Origin: Whitmania pigra
Lineage: Eukaryota > Annelida > Clitellata > Hirudinida > Haemopidae
NCBI GenBank assembly: GCA_021613335.1
Contig: JAJTWR010000266.1
Location: forward strand, 5,337,501-5,401,500
Length of the DNA stretch: 64,000 nucleotides
Direction: 5' to 3'
Of the stretch, positions 1-12,612 are shown piece by piece. Made by a program: the position numbers and the translations under genes. Each line of letters starts with the position of its first letter. Positions within the stretch are counted from its first letter, which is position 1. Under the pieces are notes generated by a model. It did not search any database. It was not told the DNA's origin and was given only the letters and a program-made list of their open reading frames with translations.

Positions 1-62
1 CATGGTCTGGAGCATGGAATCGAATCCCGTTGCAGAGCACCACCCTAATCAGCTAGCTATGC
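1..62 (-). repeat. tRNA-like SINE head, cut by window edge
   Basis: Read on the minus strand, this stretch has a tRNA T-arm (B box GGATTCGATTCC) preceded by an A-box-like TAGCTAGCTGATTAGG. It resembles the heads of the other SINEs in the window and has no matching acceptor stem, so it is probably a SINE fragment and not a tRNA gene. Part of it may lie outside the window. Confidence 0.45.
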
Positions 63-2331
63 AGAAGATTTTAATAATCATTTAAATAATCTTTTTTGGT
101 TCTAGATGCACTTGTTTAGAACCCTGTCTGCTTCTTGCAGCAATTAAATTTGTCATTTAGAATTTCATGGGGTGGATTGAAGCAAAAAAAAAGTTCTTTG
201 TCCGGAATATAACCTTACGTTGCATTTGCCAGTTGATGAAGTGCGAAAGTCCTTATAAATCGTACTTAAAACTGGAACAATATTGTTGATAGACATTTTG
301 TAACATAAATAATTTAAGGAGTAATTTAACTCTATTCATAACCATAGGAAGAAATATAAATAGATTTATTAAATAAGAAGATTTATTCTTCAGGGGATCA
401 GTTGGGCTTTGGCTTGATGGGGACCTTTATTATGGGAGAACTCAAAGATGTCCGACATTTAGGAATGACCTTCTGACAGAAAATGAGGATTTTATAGTTA
501 GATGCCTCGAAGTCTGGAGATTCGTTTAGTTTGATGTTCATCTATCCATTGTAGAAACCATCTTTCTTTCTACCGTGATGTGCCATCCTATCATTTTCTC
601 ACGATTACGTTCAACCTTGAATATCGAAATACATAACATTTCTAGACTTTGCACGTCTTCCTAGTATTTTTATGAGAACTTTTATAACAAGGTAATGCGA
701 ATTTTCTGGTCACATATCGACAATGAACAATTTGTATTTTGTTATTTGAGGCTCCACGATGGATAAATTCGTTTCACTTGAGCCAATTAATTGATTTTAA
801 TTTGTCTTTCTTCACATTTCTTAATGTACTCTTTAAGCCAATAATTATTTCTTTAATGTTGATATTTTAGACACTTAAAACGCTAATCGCATCTTGCGGC
901 AGTAAGTGCCAGTAAGTCGGTCAGTTGTTCGCTTAGAAAATCTAAAAGCAAAAAATTATTCTGGTCTCACATATCATTTCATGTTTTTCTTAAAATTTTG
1001 TATTCATTTAGTAATATTGTTTTTTCTTTCTTTTTTTTTTTTGAAATCACTGATTTATTGACCTTAATTTGAACTTTGTAACTTGTTTGAGGACGTCAAT
1101 CCTTGTTTAGAACATAGTTCATTCCGACAAGCAAGCAAATGTACGCCTATGTAACTCGATAAAACAATCGTAAACAGTGGTTAGCGAGAGACTTCTGAGT
1201 AGCGAGGGTGTTTGTTCCTGCAGTCCAATAGTTTTATCGCCTCTTGCTTCATTCGTGGTTATGCTTTTACTGCATTTAGACTCTAAAACTGCGTTATTTT
1301 CTTCTGCATTTATTGATTTGATATTTTATTAGAAATATCGTTGATTTATTATTATTGTAATACTTATTTTTATATTATTATTTTGGAATATAATTATTTT
1401 TATTATTATATATCTCAGGTTGAAGCTAGTGTTAAATTATCTTATTTATTTAACAGTTGAAATCTAGTTGATGTACTTACGTGTCAGTTTAGCCTCAGTG
1501 ACTTACAGCTTAGTAAAATTGTACCTCTTTGTTTCTTCGTTTTTCCTATTTGTCATAAGTTTAAGCAAAATGTAAATATTATAATTTGTAATTAAAACGC
1601 AATTAGGGTACAAGCACAGAGTTCGTTCCATAAATTTTGACTACATACGTTCAAGCTCTTCTCAACCAATTAGTTCCCAAACTCATAAACATTAAAAATG
1701 TGTACATAAAAAGGATGAATTAGAATTAGAGACAGAACGAGAGTGATTTGTTATTATTTTTTGTCGAAACAGGAGATGGACCGAAATTAACAAATTACTT
1801 TCGATTGAGTCCGAAGAGTGAACCGTGCCTTTGGGGAAATCGAAATAAATAACTAAATTTAAATAGTCCTAATTTAGTAATTTTCATTTTACTCCTCTCC
1901 TTAATTTGCGGACATCCGCATTTTTAACAAAAATATTTCATATAAATTTAGTTTAATGAATAGGCATTTTTATCATTGCAAGGAACAATCCGATTGTGGC
2001 CAAATAATAAATTTCTTGGTTGTTGGTGATTAATTTAGTTCTATCCATTATAGAATTCAAACATGGTACCAAATACTGAAGTATCAAGTACAAATACAAG
2101 TATGAGTTCTCAAGGTCCCAGTACGAGTGCAATTACTCAAGTTTCAATAGAGTACAAGTATAAATACTTAGGATCAAGTACAAATACTCAGGGTCAAGTG
2201 CAAGCACCGACGAAAGTACTTATACAGGTACATTACTAATTTAACTGTTCCAAACTGCTCATAGTGATTCCTAATTGCTGAAATTTATTTGCCTTATATA
2301 CAACGAATTTATTCTATAAAAAATAATTAAT
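63..2331. other. non-coding, A+T-rich flank
   Basis: No coding region with splice support is visible on either strand. The segment is A+T-rich, with short ATT runs near 1340-1410 and an imperfect repetition of AAGTACAAATAC-like words at about 2080-2225. It lies downstream of the ALDH8A1-like gene, whose 3' untranslated region may reach into it. Confidence 0.5.
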
Positions 2332-2485
2332 ATCGTTCAAATACAGGATTACATTGATTTATTAGACATTAGTATGTGCTTCTGAACTAGTAAACATAAA
2401 AGCAAAACTAAAATAACAAATAGCGTTCAAATACATGATTACATTGATTTATTAGACATTAATGTATGTGCTTCTGAATTAGTAA
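2332..2485. repeat. direct duplication of about 62 bp in the ALDH8A1 3' UTR
   Basis: Positions 2332-2393 and 2422-2485 are nearly identical, with only a few substitutions and a 2-bp indel, separated by 28 bp. Each copy holds TTTATT on the plus strand, which is AATAAA for the minus-strand gene. The duplication therefore seems to have doubled the poly(A) signal. Confidence 0.8.
2448..2453 (-). promoter_or_regulatory. candidate poly(A) signal of the ALDH8A1-like gene
   Basis: AATAAA on the minus strand, about 70 bp past the stop codon. A second copy at 2358-2363 comes from the local duplication. Confidence 0.5.
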
Positions 2486-2523
2486 CTGCTTCCATTCGAC
2501 AGAATTTAATGCAGACCCTTATT

Positions 2524-5434
2524 CTAGGTAGCAATCTGAATGCATGTGGTTTTCGATTCACTGTAGAAATTAAGACTTTGCACAATTCCTTCCCTTCCGA
2601 CACCTGAATTCTTGACTCCCCCAAATGGTACGTGAAGATCTCGAACCAACCAGCAGTTTGCCCAAACTGTTCCCACCTACAAATAAAGAGAAATTACTTC
2701 TGAAATACAATACTTTTGTTGTTTAGCTAATCACTAAATAGATACACATTAAAAACCTGCAATTGTTTTGCTAATCTGTGGATTTTGTTCACATTTTCAG
2801 TCCAAATTGTAACACACAAGCCGTATGACGAATTGTTAGCTCTTCGAATGACCTTATTATTGAAATAATTTCTTAACCATTTTTCGGTAATGCTAATTTA
2901 TTATTTAAATAGTCTAATCAATACAACGAATTATCGCACCTCTTCCTCATCTTCAAAAGAATTAACACATACAACTGGACCAAAAATTTCTTCTTGCATA
3001 AGTCGGCTCTCATCGTTTGCTCCAGTAACAACACACGGCCGAAGATAATAACCCTTAAAAGATATTATCAGGATTATCAATCGATTTACAAATTTTTAAC
3101 AACATTGCGTTTTATCTTTATGTTGTTTTTCATCGTGTTAAAGAATCCAAATTATCGGGATGACTAAAATGCATCTTTTATTATTGTTTCCTACTTGGGA
3201 GTGGCTAGTCGGTAGTAACAACGGTTCTTCTCCACAAAGTATTTTGAGTTTTTCGTGTTTGGCAAGATCAATGTAACTCTTAACCTTTTCATAATGCTGT
3301 TTGCTTACAAGAGCACCGATAAAGTTGTTTGGATCTTTTGGATCGCCAACATTCAATTTCCTAGAAAAAATTAAGTTGGATACATTTCATAAGTTATAAT
3401 TATTCGCTTAGCTTGTTCTGATGTATCAGGACATTGAGATCAATTACTTAGTTTCCTCCACAAATCTCTGCAGAAATATTTCATAGATGCCTTTTTGGAC
3501 GAATATTCTGCTCGTACAGAGGCACACTTCTCCTTGATTTATGAAACTCGATCTTAAAAGATCAAATTAAAATCAACTATCTTTTAATTATGTATTTTCA
3601 AAATTTTTCATGCATTTATTGAATGACCATTTTATTATTATCTAAATAATTCTTGGGAAAATTACGCCCACTTTAAAAGGAGAAAGTCGCGTTAAATTAG
3701 AAATTTAATTGCTCAGGCTTCTTTTCCTATTTTCAATTCCAGTGCAGGATTTGGGGGAAAGGGGACGTGGAGGGCCGTGCCTCTTGTTATTTTTAAAATA
3801 TAAGAAAAATTAAATAAATTTTGTTAAATTATTTAAATGATTTATCCCTTTGGACAAAAATTTTACTAGCTTTGGCCTCTCCATCTTTAAATCCGCCAAC
3901 TGGCCCCTTCCCCGCCAAATTATTTTAGATCCTCCCCTATTCAAGTCGGATGTTCGTTTAAATTCCACTAAACTATGTGACTGTTCACGAATTTGGGATA
4001 TTTAATACGTGGACTTATTAAAACTTCAATCCTCAATACTGAATTTGATAAAATAATTCATTACCTCAACGTCACCTGGATGCACTTCTCGAAATCACAG
4101 TCATCGAAGATAATTGCCGCATTTTTTCCCCCAAGCTGTTCCAAAAGTTAACTTTGTTACATTAAATAACATACAGATAATAATAAATGTAAATTATTTA
4201 ACGATTTTATTTCCACTAGAGCTCCCTACTTCTAGGGATAATCTCTTCGGATAAGGAGCAGCAGCAAAACGAATCTTTTCCGCTGTTTCTGTGCTTCCAG
4301 TGAAACTGATCAATCGAACTCTTGGATCGGATACCAACGTTCCTCCAACTTTTGGTCCCGTGCCAAAAACCATGTTCACAACGCCTGGAGGAAAACCTGA
4401 AGCAATTCCAAATCTAATAATTCTAAATATATCTATATAATTATTATTTTATTATGACAATTTAGTTCGCATCCTTTGGTACCTGCTTCGTTGAGAACAT
4501 CGCAAAGCATGGAGGCCGTGAGAGAAGTAAACTCGCTCGGCTTGCATACTACAGTATTGCCACAAATTACAGCAGGAGCTATTTTGAAACTGAGGAGATA
4601 AAGTGGCAAATTCCAAGGACTGATCAAAACTGCTACTCCAACTGGTTCTTTACTGGTAAAACTAAGAGCCGCCTGTCCATCAAGAAAGGTTGACCTGACA
4701 GTAACATATCAATTACCATTAAAATAAATTGTACTTTAACGATTTTGATTTATTAATGACTTTAAGTTTTGACAAACCTGTCTCGCCTGTGAAGGACAGC
4801 TGTGGCAAAACTTCTAAAGTTGTAAATTACTCTGGGTATATCGACAGTTTTTGCCAGCCACACAGGTTTCCCTTGATCCTGAGATTCAGCTTCAGCAAAA
4901 TCTTCCAATCTGCTTTCTATAATATCAGCCACTTTGAGAAGAAGCTTTGATCTTTGGTTTACGTCTGTAGCGGACCATCTTTGAGTGACAATTACAATAA
5001 TTATGAATAACAAAAAAAATGTATAATATTATACATTACATGTTTACCTATTACAATTTTTATTATAATTATTTAAAATATAAATTTTAAATTATTAAAT
5101 CGAAATAATTTAAAAATCATTGCATTAACGGATTTTTACTTAATATTTTAAACTAATTTATTACACTCTGGCGTTATTTTGTTGCTTCATAATTTGAAAA
5201 TGTCGGTTTTTTTATAACTCATCATTCAATATTTTCACTGTTCGAGTAGCATGAAAAATTACTTTACTTTTTGAAGGCCTTCTGAGCAACATCAATAGCC
5301 ATTTCAGCATCTTCTTTTTGGCTGTCAGCAATTTTAAGAAAAACCTTTCCGCTTGATGGATCGAATCCATCAATATAATTACTTGTCTTCCGCCTTGAGC
5401 CGCCGATAAAATTGTCTATAGTTATTAGTGCCAT
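2524..5434 (-). CDS. ALDH8A1: ALDH8A1-type aldehyde dehydrogenase (2-aminomuconic semialdehyde dehydrogenase)
   Basis: Ten exons, all GT-AG and in phase: 5434-5268, 4978-4778, 4694-4483, 4396-4230, 4135-4065, 3552-3448, 3360-3195, 3053-2940, 2852-2757, 2676-2524. They give 483 residues, close to the usual 487 of ALDH8A1. The fold markers appear in order: SPWNLPLYLL with the oxyanion Asn at about 151, FGTGP, SFTGS, the general base Glu at about 249 in SLE-LGGKN (split by intron 4), the catalytic Cys at about 283 in GEVCLC, EEIFGPV, and PFGGVKNSG near the end. By family, the enzyme oxidises 2-aminomuconate semialdehyde with NAD+ in tryptophan (kynurenine) breakdown in the cytosol. The start ATG opens a short segment before the first conserved block. 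The C-terminus (KTTCIQIAT) differs from the usual KTITVKH. Everything needed for activity is present. The assignment to ALDH8A1 over other ALDH classes rests on remembered block similarity. Confidence 0.94.
3740..3939. mobile_element. decayed hAT-type MITE in ALDH8A1 intron 5
   Basis: The ends (CAGTGCAGGATTTGG, and on the right TTTAGATCCTCCCCTA) and the interior (AATATAAGAAAAATTA, ACAAAAATTTTACTAG) match the better-kept element at 48044-48262. Terminal repeats are eroded and no target duplication can be read, so the exact borders are uncertain. Confidence 0.5.
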
Positions 5435-6646
5435 TCCTCGAGCGACTACCTAAGGTTATGGTCTTTTACAGATTCAACATTAAACAAGCAGATTTGATTT
5501 ATTTATGTGATCTATAAACATCGAAATTTAACCGGACTGAATCTACGACTCCAGTACCAAAAGTAGGCAAAAAATTCCAACGTCCAAAGTTTACTAACAT
5601 AGTAGGCTACGAATAAAGTTTGCATGCACTAGGGCTTAAAACTTAAATAAGCCGTACTTTTTATTGAAATTTGAATTTCAGTATTATTTCGGCTTTTCGT
5701 AGTAAATTCATTCATTGACATTTAAAATTTTATGAACTAAATTTTCTCAGCGTCTGTGTGATTTGCAGTCTTATGATGGAATTGCTTAATTCGTAAAACA
5801 TTATTCAGTGTTTTTTAGCCCTAAAAGCGCCAACCCTTGTTTGTTCGTAATTATTTTTTGTTGCAGCATTGTCAAGTTGTCTTTAAGTGCTAATAAATCT
5901 TGTATGATAATTAATTTCAGCGATGTTCAACATATTGTACATTCAGAAGACTTTAATAATTGTCATGCAGTTTATTTACTCATTTATTCATTTTACGAAT
6001 TATTTGTTGACCAAATCGCGAATAATTACACAGCACGACATTAATCCAACAATATTGTCAAGAGCTTAAACTACTTTATTATAATCCCTTAATAATTTCA
6101 TCCTTCACAAATATCTTATAAGATCGTAAGCAAGGTAAGAAAATTTGCCAAACGATATCTAATAAATAATCATATGGGAAGAGCAGTTTTCTCAGCAGCT
6201 TTCTCCGTCCTCTATCTTAGCCAAAAGTGAAGAAGTCAGGTTTCAATATAGCCTTCGATACAATCATGTACCGAAAATATTCAATGCGGGGCCGCCTACA
6301 GAAATTTCGGCGCCACATGCTTTTTCAAATAGCAATGAAAAGCAAAAATAGGTAATGACTGCAGTATTTTAAAACCTGGCAGGCCCCTTATTTATTTGAT
6401 AGAAGGACCCTACTTTTTGGAACTGACCAAAACCTCATTAAATTTTATTCCTCACACACATACATCAGAACAATTCGTCAAATTCAGCACCCCAAAACTC
6501 AAAAATTTGTAAAATTTCATCATCATGCTTGAAGATGAAGATGGGCACATAAACATTTTTATTAGAATACAGCAAGGTCAAAACCCTAAAACAAATTTAT
6601 ATGGTTACTAAAACCGATTCAGAATGCTTTATAGAACAATGTGCTT
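5435..6646. other. intergenic, nothing recognised
   Basis: This lies upstream of the ALDH8A1-like start and downstream of the LENG9-like gene. An open frame at 5808-6044 has no homology pattern or splice context. A G+C-richer patch near 6285-6320 may be an old repeat, but its ends cannot be defined. Confidence 0.4.
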
Positions 6647-6674
6647 TATTATTATCATCATCATTACCATCATA

Positions 6675-6717
<43 letters not shown>

Positions 6718-6775
6718 TATTATTATTATCATCATCATCATCATCATTACTATTATCATTATTATCATTATAATA
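6647..6775. repeat. ATT/ATC trinucleotide microsatellite
   Basis: An interrupted trinucleotide array of ATT and ATC units just past the stop of the LENG9-like gene. It produces meaningless Tyr/Ile-rich frames. Confidence 0.9.
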
Positions 6776-6829
6776 AAACAAAAAGCTGATGAAAACAATC
6801 TCAAAGTAGTAAAATTGCCAATAAAAAAA

Positions 6830-8258
6830 TCATTGTAGCGTTAATTTGTACTGATACTTATAAAAACCATCATCCTCTCTGTTTTTAGATATTTCACAGA
6901 GAACCAGCTCATCAATGTCAAAAGAACCAAAATCACTGTCTTCATAATCTTCATAAATTCTACGAGGAATTGTCTTAAAAGATTCGTCTCTCGCAATCTT
7001 CATTAAAGTTACATGAGGCACAAAATCAAAAGCATCACAGATCCTCAGTCCTTTCTCTTGCATTATCAACTTCATGTGGTCAACTAATGTCAAAAGATTT
7101 TCATTATCAGATACCTTGCAATATACAACTCTATTGAAAAACTGACTGATATTCTTCAGTTTGAGGTGAACATCTGAAGAAAGAGTCATCAATTCATCTT
7201 TATTCTCTTCCAATATTTTGCAAGCCAAATCCAGGTCATCTTTGCTGTGCAATCCCAATGTGCACAGAGTCAAATGAATCCTCTCCTGAGGCACAATAAA
7301 CTCTTTAAAGCTTTCATCATTGGAAACAATTTTCTCTTGAACCTCTTGAATTTCTTTCAAAATCTTTTTATCGTTAAGTCTATGACAAATAAAATAGTTC
7401 GGCCGGTTGTGAATATTTTTTATGTTTTCAAAAGAGGTGATGATTTCAACTTCACAATCAATATCATTCCCACAGTCATTTGAATCATCCATCTCTATAT
7501 AGCTTTGCATGACATCTTTGATAGTCAAACCACTCTCTGTCGAGCCAAACACTTCATCAATTCTCTTGGTCTTGTCCCAAACAATGACACTCTTGTATTT
7601 GAAATACTGGATTCGATGTTGTGGGATAGCAGTGTCTGAGTAATCAACAGAAGCCAAATCATCCCAATTAAAGGCAGTGAAATTGTTTTCGATAACACCC
7701 AAAAATCTATCGAGATAGCCAACTGTAAAATCAGCTGGGTTTAATGAAGGATCCCACTTAATTCTTTTAATCACATCTTCTGCAGTTCTCATAGAAGCTT
7801 TCTTTTCATTCTCAAAAACGACTTCTTCCCTATTCTTTTTTAATTTAGTTTTTTTTGTACTTTTTCGAGATGAAACTATTGGTGCTTCGAGAGAAACTCT
7901 ACCACCTTCGATGCATTGTTGAATGAATTTTATGAAATCAATCATACTGTACTTCTGTCTTGCTTTAAATTGTTCAAGATCTTTATAGTGCCAATCCAAT
8001 CCATTGACTACAACTTCAGGAGGTTTATCAGGGTAATCATCTAAAGCAGTATCAACAAATACAAACTTTAAAAAGTAATCATCAAGCAAAACAAATAAAC
8101 TAGATACCTGATAGTTGAAATTTGATAGAAACCTTTTTGTTCTCCAGATAAATTGTAACTATATAGTTAAAATTGCCAATGTTTTCAATAACTTTGCAGT
8201 CATAATTATCCTTTAAGAAATTTATTTCCCATTGAACGTCCTGAATACTTCCCGCCAT
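6830..8258 (-). CDS. LENG9-like protein: RWD-like, MJ1316 and 2H phosphoesterase (AKAP7-type) domains
   Basis: Two exons (8258-8108 and 8040-6830) encode 453 residues. The intron acceptor at 8041 was chosen because only it keeps phase and restores an RWD-type ending, DDYPDKPPEV (about 51-60). Next comes a basic linker with a KKTKLKK stretch. About 137-220 is a clear MJ1316 domain (DVIKRIKWDP, PADFTVGYLDRFLG, PQHRIQYFKYK, VWD), described in the literature as recognising RNA ends that carry cyclic phosphate. About 250-453 is a 2H phosphoesterase of the AKAP7/LENG9 type with both catalytic HxT motifs: HLT at 316-318 and HVT at 403-405. Human LENG9 joins a CCCH finger to MJ1316 and 2H; here no CCCH finger is seen and an RWD-like fold takes its place. 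The likely role is sensing or processing RNA 2',3'-cyclic phosphate ends, but this is inference. The RWD call is the weakest part. Confidence 0.85.
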
Positions 8259-8511
8259 TTTCTAGAATGCGATCATAAATCCCCAATCGGACTAAAATAT
8301 TTACGGAGTGCCCGACATTTCCCTATAAGTACACAAGCGATTGCACAACACCAAGATTTGTTGGGTACTAGAAAATCCTAAAATAGCAACCAATAAAGCA
8401 CTTTATTTATAAACATCTGTCATTTTTATCAAATGCAACGACTTTCACAACTTGCTGAGATAGAAATTAATTTTAATTGTTTCGTTTAGCATTATTCTCA
8501 CTTAAGGAAAC

Positions 8512-8641
8512 TTAACCCTTTGTTCCCCCTAAACCCGAGCCCCCAGCGGTTTTCCCCAGATAATGACGGTTGATGCGACGGTCGGTAAAGCGGCCTTTCA
8601 GGTGTAGGGGCTTTTCCGGCCTGCGGGATTCAAAGGGTTAA
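8512..8641. mobile_element. short piggyBac-like MITE with TTAA target sites
   Basis: TTAA at 8512-8515 and again at 8638-8641 flank a 122-bp insert. The insert begins CCCTTTG and ends CAAAGGG. Comparing the two ends read inward, CCCTTTGTTCCCCC and CCCTTTGAATCCCG agree at about 10 of 13 positions. The insert is far richer in G+C than its surroundings. TTAA target sites and CCC-type ends are the hallmark of piggyBac elements. With so short an element, chance symmetry is possible. Confidence 0.55.
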
Positions 8642-9457
8642 CCGTCAGTCCAGCCAAGCTACATTTGATATAGTCACTTACTGGTCAAAACACTTATCCC
8701 AGCAGCACAAAACATAGTTTTTAAAGGTCAGTCCAATCGTTCGACTCTTTCCACCTATATCAACTATTGATTTTATGAGTCAGAACCAGAGGCGCAACTA
8801 CAGCTAGCATACTAGCTGGTCATACCCAGGGCAAAACTTATAACTATAAGACGTTCACCTTGACTATAAGCAAGTCGACCATCTTGTCCACATGTTACAA
8901 TTTTGACCTTAACATGCTCCTCGTGACATTTGACTGGCTTACAAGTAAGTAAGAATAATAACAAAATTTATGATCCATCATCCGAAAACTTAATGACAAA
9001 ACCCGAAAGACAATCAAGGATCTGTTTCTAGATACATCTTATATCTCTAGACACTAAACTACACTTATAAATGTTTAATCCCCGTTCAGATTATGTAATG
9101 ATTAAGACATTCAAATTATCGGAGGTAGATCCTATCCTCCTAAGTAGTGCCCGTGCACAAGGGCAATGTGGCTGTACAAAATACACGATGCAGTACAAAG
9201 GAACGCTGCCATCCTGCACTTTTAGTTAAGTCTTCGTATAATTATCTGAACTGCAATCATGGTTTTAAATGGAATATTATGATTGCAATTGATGATCACA
9301 TTCTTTAGATTGTGTACAACCTCTTGACATAACCAAAAACTGATAAGATGAGTAGAAATATTTCTATAGGGTGTAAACATAGGTAGATAATGAAATAAAT
9401 GTGCTATGTAGCAGTGAGCAGGAAATGGTAATAATTAAATGAAACAATTTGAAAGCA
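8642..9457. other. intergenic, nothing recognised
   Basis: This lies between the LENG9-like promoter side and the 3' end of the TMCO6-like gene. No coding region, tRNA or clear repeat was seen. Confidence 0.4.
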
Positions 9458-12291
9458 TCAAATCTTGAAAGATTCAAAATCCATCTCCTCAGTTTCATGC
9501 TTTGCTTCATATTTGACAAAGACATCCTATAAATTGAAGTTTGCTATATTACAAATTTCATTAAAAATAATAAAAAGTGAAACAACTTATAATTAAGTGA
9601 TTAATTAATTCTACTTCCTGAAAGCTTATCTCCATTATTAAAAAAATGCATGCATTCCAAATGAAGCACTTCACAAAAAAACAAACCCCCTTATGAGTTT
9701 CAGATTCAAAAAGCATGCTGATTGTTTCATCAATACCATGATCAATCATCGCAGAAGCCAAATGACAATGAGTAGCTGCAACACATCAATTTATGATCCC
9801 AATCAAAATGCAGAAAAAAAAATTAAAATCACCCAAATGACTTAAACATTATTTGCAACAATTTAGGACCAAACTCCATAGAAAAAAACAGCAATAAATT
9901 TAAAGAATCCACCTGACAGGTTGGATAACATCCAAATAGCTTCTTTTTGCATGTGATGGATTTTTGACTTTATGATTCTTTCCACAGCAAAAAAAAATTC
10001 ACTGGTGGTAAATCCTTCAATTGTGTCTGAACTGGGATGCCACTGGCAGCAGATATTTCCGAGGATCCTAATGAGCGGAGTCAACACCTGCAAAGCAACC
10101 TCCTAATTTAAAATCTTGGACATCACAGATCCATTTATACATACCTGAACTTTGAGATTTTCAGTCTTTGCATGATGTGCTAACAGTTTTAACAATTTAT
10201 CAACAAATTTATTAACTTTACCATCATCTCTAAATCTGAAACATAATGAATCCATTGCATGAAATCTTTTACCAAATTTTATCTCATAAAATTATAACAA
10301 AAGTTTTCCAAAAATATTTTAATTAGTATAGGTAGACAAAACAGAAAGTTAAACAAGTAATTCAAATGATTTATTCTTTAAAATAAATAATGCAAAAACT
10401 ACACATTACTCGAGATCTGGAATAAGAAGTGATAAAGTCCAAAGACATTCCGACAATATCTCCTCATCTTCCTCTACATTGCTCAAAACATTCATCATTT
10501 CATCAGTAACTCTTGTGACAGTGTTATCCCTTTCAAATAAATTCTTTATTCTTAAATATCATTTTAAAATGATAAGCATTCATAGATTCTTAAATATTTA
10601 TAACAAATTTATTGGGGCGTCATTGAATACTAATGATGAGCTTCTTTAAAACTCATGCAACATTTTTCCATGATATGGAAAAATATAAAATATTATATTT
10701 ATAATAAAATACCAATTCAATCTCACTTTCTAGCAAGTTCACTCCTCATCATATTGGAGATTGCAAATGCTGCTGACTTGATAACATTTTTTGAAGGTGA
10801 CTAAAAATTCAATCATGAAATCTAAATAAAGGAAATGTAGAAAATGATCTAAATGCAGGTCAATAAAGAGTAGTCAAAGTAATAAAGTAGAAACATTTTA
10901 AAAATAATGTAATTTATTCCTCCAAATTTATTAAATCCAATAATAATTTTTGTTTTGATAATTTGTTGTCGATTGATTTAATTAAGATGGCAGATTATTC
11001 TTATCATTATTCATTGAAACAAACCCGAAGAAGTGAAACAAGGGGGGTGAGGGTACCTTGGATGAGAAGTTCCTCCCTGAGACCACTCGAGGCCAAGTTT
11101 CCTAATGCCCATGCACATTGATCCTAATCAATCAATTTCCATCGGTAGTAACAATGCTTGCATTCCATAAATATATTTGTCACATTATAATTTTCAAATC
11201 ATTCAGCCATAATTATATTATTGTTATTATTATTATTATTGTTATAATTGTTGTTAATATTCAGTTACATATCATCATTATCACAAAATGTCATAAACTG
11301 ACTTGAATTGCAGGAGCATGAGAAGAAAGTAATGTGATGAGGTAAGGGGATGCATGCTTGATAATGATGGAAGCCTGTTTGTTGCTTCCTGTGGCCATGT
11401 TTGTGAGGCACCATGCACTTAACAGGATGACCTCTGCATCAGATCCCAGCAGGAGGCCAACAAGGCAGGTTAACGATGGATCACATCTTCCAAGGACAAA
11501 GTAAAAATGGTTAATGAAATTAAGCATAAAAATTTACAATGTTACTGGCAATGTCAATAAGTACTTATTGTAGTGTAAACATAATTTTTGTGTAGAACTA
11601 ATGTTAAATGTTATTTTATTTCATTTTTGGTATCTTTATCAGCAAGGGTAATCTCCTAGAAATGTGAAAAGTACACAGACTCTATGTAAGCTTGAATTTT
11701 ATCAGTTCCATGTGAGAAACCATTTATGAGCATCTTTAAAAGTCTTATGCGATCTTCTTTCATATTTCTTAACTTTTGGGAGGCTTCTTTGATCTACCAT
11801 CAGTTCAAATCATGGTTAATTTGATTATTAATTTAATAAATCATCCAATTTTCATTTAATCAAATACTAAAAAGTTTCTCACCTGTTCTTCTGATGCTTC
11901 ATCTTCCATGTTTTCATTAATTTTAAATATCGTTCTTCTTCCACAAAACACATTGTATCTCTTCTCCTTCTGAAATTCTGTTTAAATAAGTTTGATTTTG
12001 AGAAACATCATTTCCCCCATATATACATCTACAATCATTTCAAATAATATAAGCTTTGTTGTATTTTTCTATATTATTTGTTGATGAATGGAAATATGTT
12101 CCCCATGTCGCTAAGTGAATAGCCGAATCAATGCTTTCAGTTAAAAGTTTGAAATAAAAATCCCCAAAGTACTTGGTACTTTCCGCAATATAGAATACTC
12201 AGTGATTACCATTTTGCTCTTCTCTAAGTTTAACTTTTAAATTGTCATATTTACACTGCAGACTCTTGTATAGAACTTTATGACTTTCCAT
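9458..12291 (-). CDS. ARM-repeat protein of the TMCO6 / importin-alpha-like group
   Basis: Eleven exons, all GT-AG and phase-consistent: 12291-12210, 11977-11883, 11793-11675, 11486-11303, 11123-11025, 10800-10727, 10529-10410, 10235-10145, 10087-9913, 9775-9687, 9526-9458. They give 398 residues. The first ~60 residues are basic and glutamate-rich (KLREEQ, KEKRYNVFCGRR), like the importin-beta-binding start of importin alpha. Armadillo repeats follow, with typical words such as LLSAWCLTNMATGS, CAWALGNLASSG, LIQGTLTPLVSLL, ECLWTLSLL and KEAIWMLSNLSG. The protein is shorter than importin alpha (~520 residues) and nearer TMCO6 (~490). The PYLITLLSSHAPAIQ block is most like TMCO6. It lacks the regular ten-repeat spacing of a cargo carrier, so a transport role is not assured. 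It could instead be a divergent importin alpha. Confidence 0.72.
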
Positions 12292-12612
12292 CACTGCAAC
12301 TGTATAAATATAAGTACCGGCTATTATTTGTTTACATGAATGAGCACGTTTAAAAGTGATTTGTTAAATAAAAATCATTAAACCATCCTAAACGTTATTT
12401 AATAATTGTAAAAAAAAACTGCAAAATGCGCATTTTAAATTTATAACAAATTAATTTTTAAAATATAAAATCAGTTGTTGTTATCGCACGGAATCGTTGT
12501 CTATTACGCGAAGATGCTCGGCTGGAGTTGTTTGCTGCAGGGATCGTTCTTTTAGCATTTACCATTATTCATCTAGGTCAAGATGTGTTTATGTACAAGA
12601 TGTACTAGTGTT
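12292..12612. other. upstream flank of the TMCO6-like gene
   Basis: Probable promoter side of the gene at 9458-12291. No element was recognised. Confidence 0.35.

Noticed and set aside
5808..6044. 78-codon plus-strand frame as a small gene
   Set aside because: No start context, splice partner or family pattern, and it is of chance length for A+T-rich DNA.
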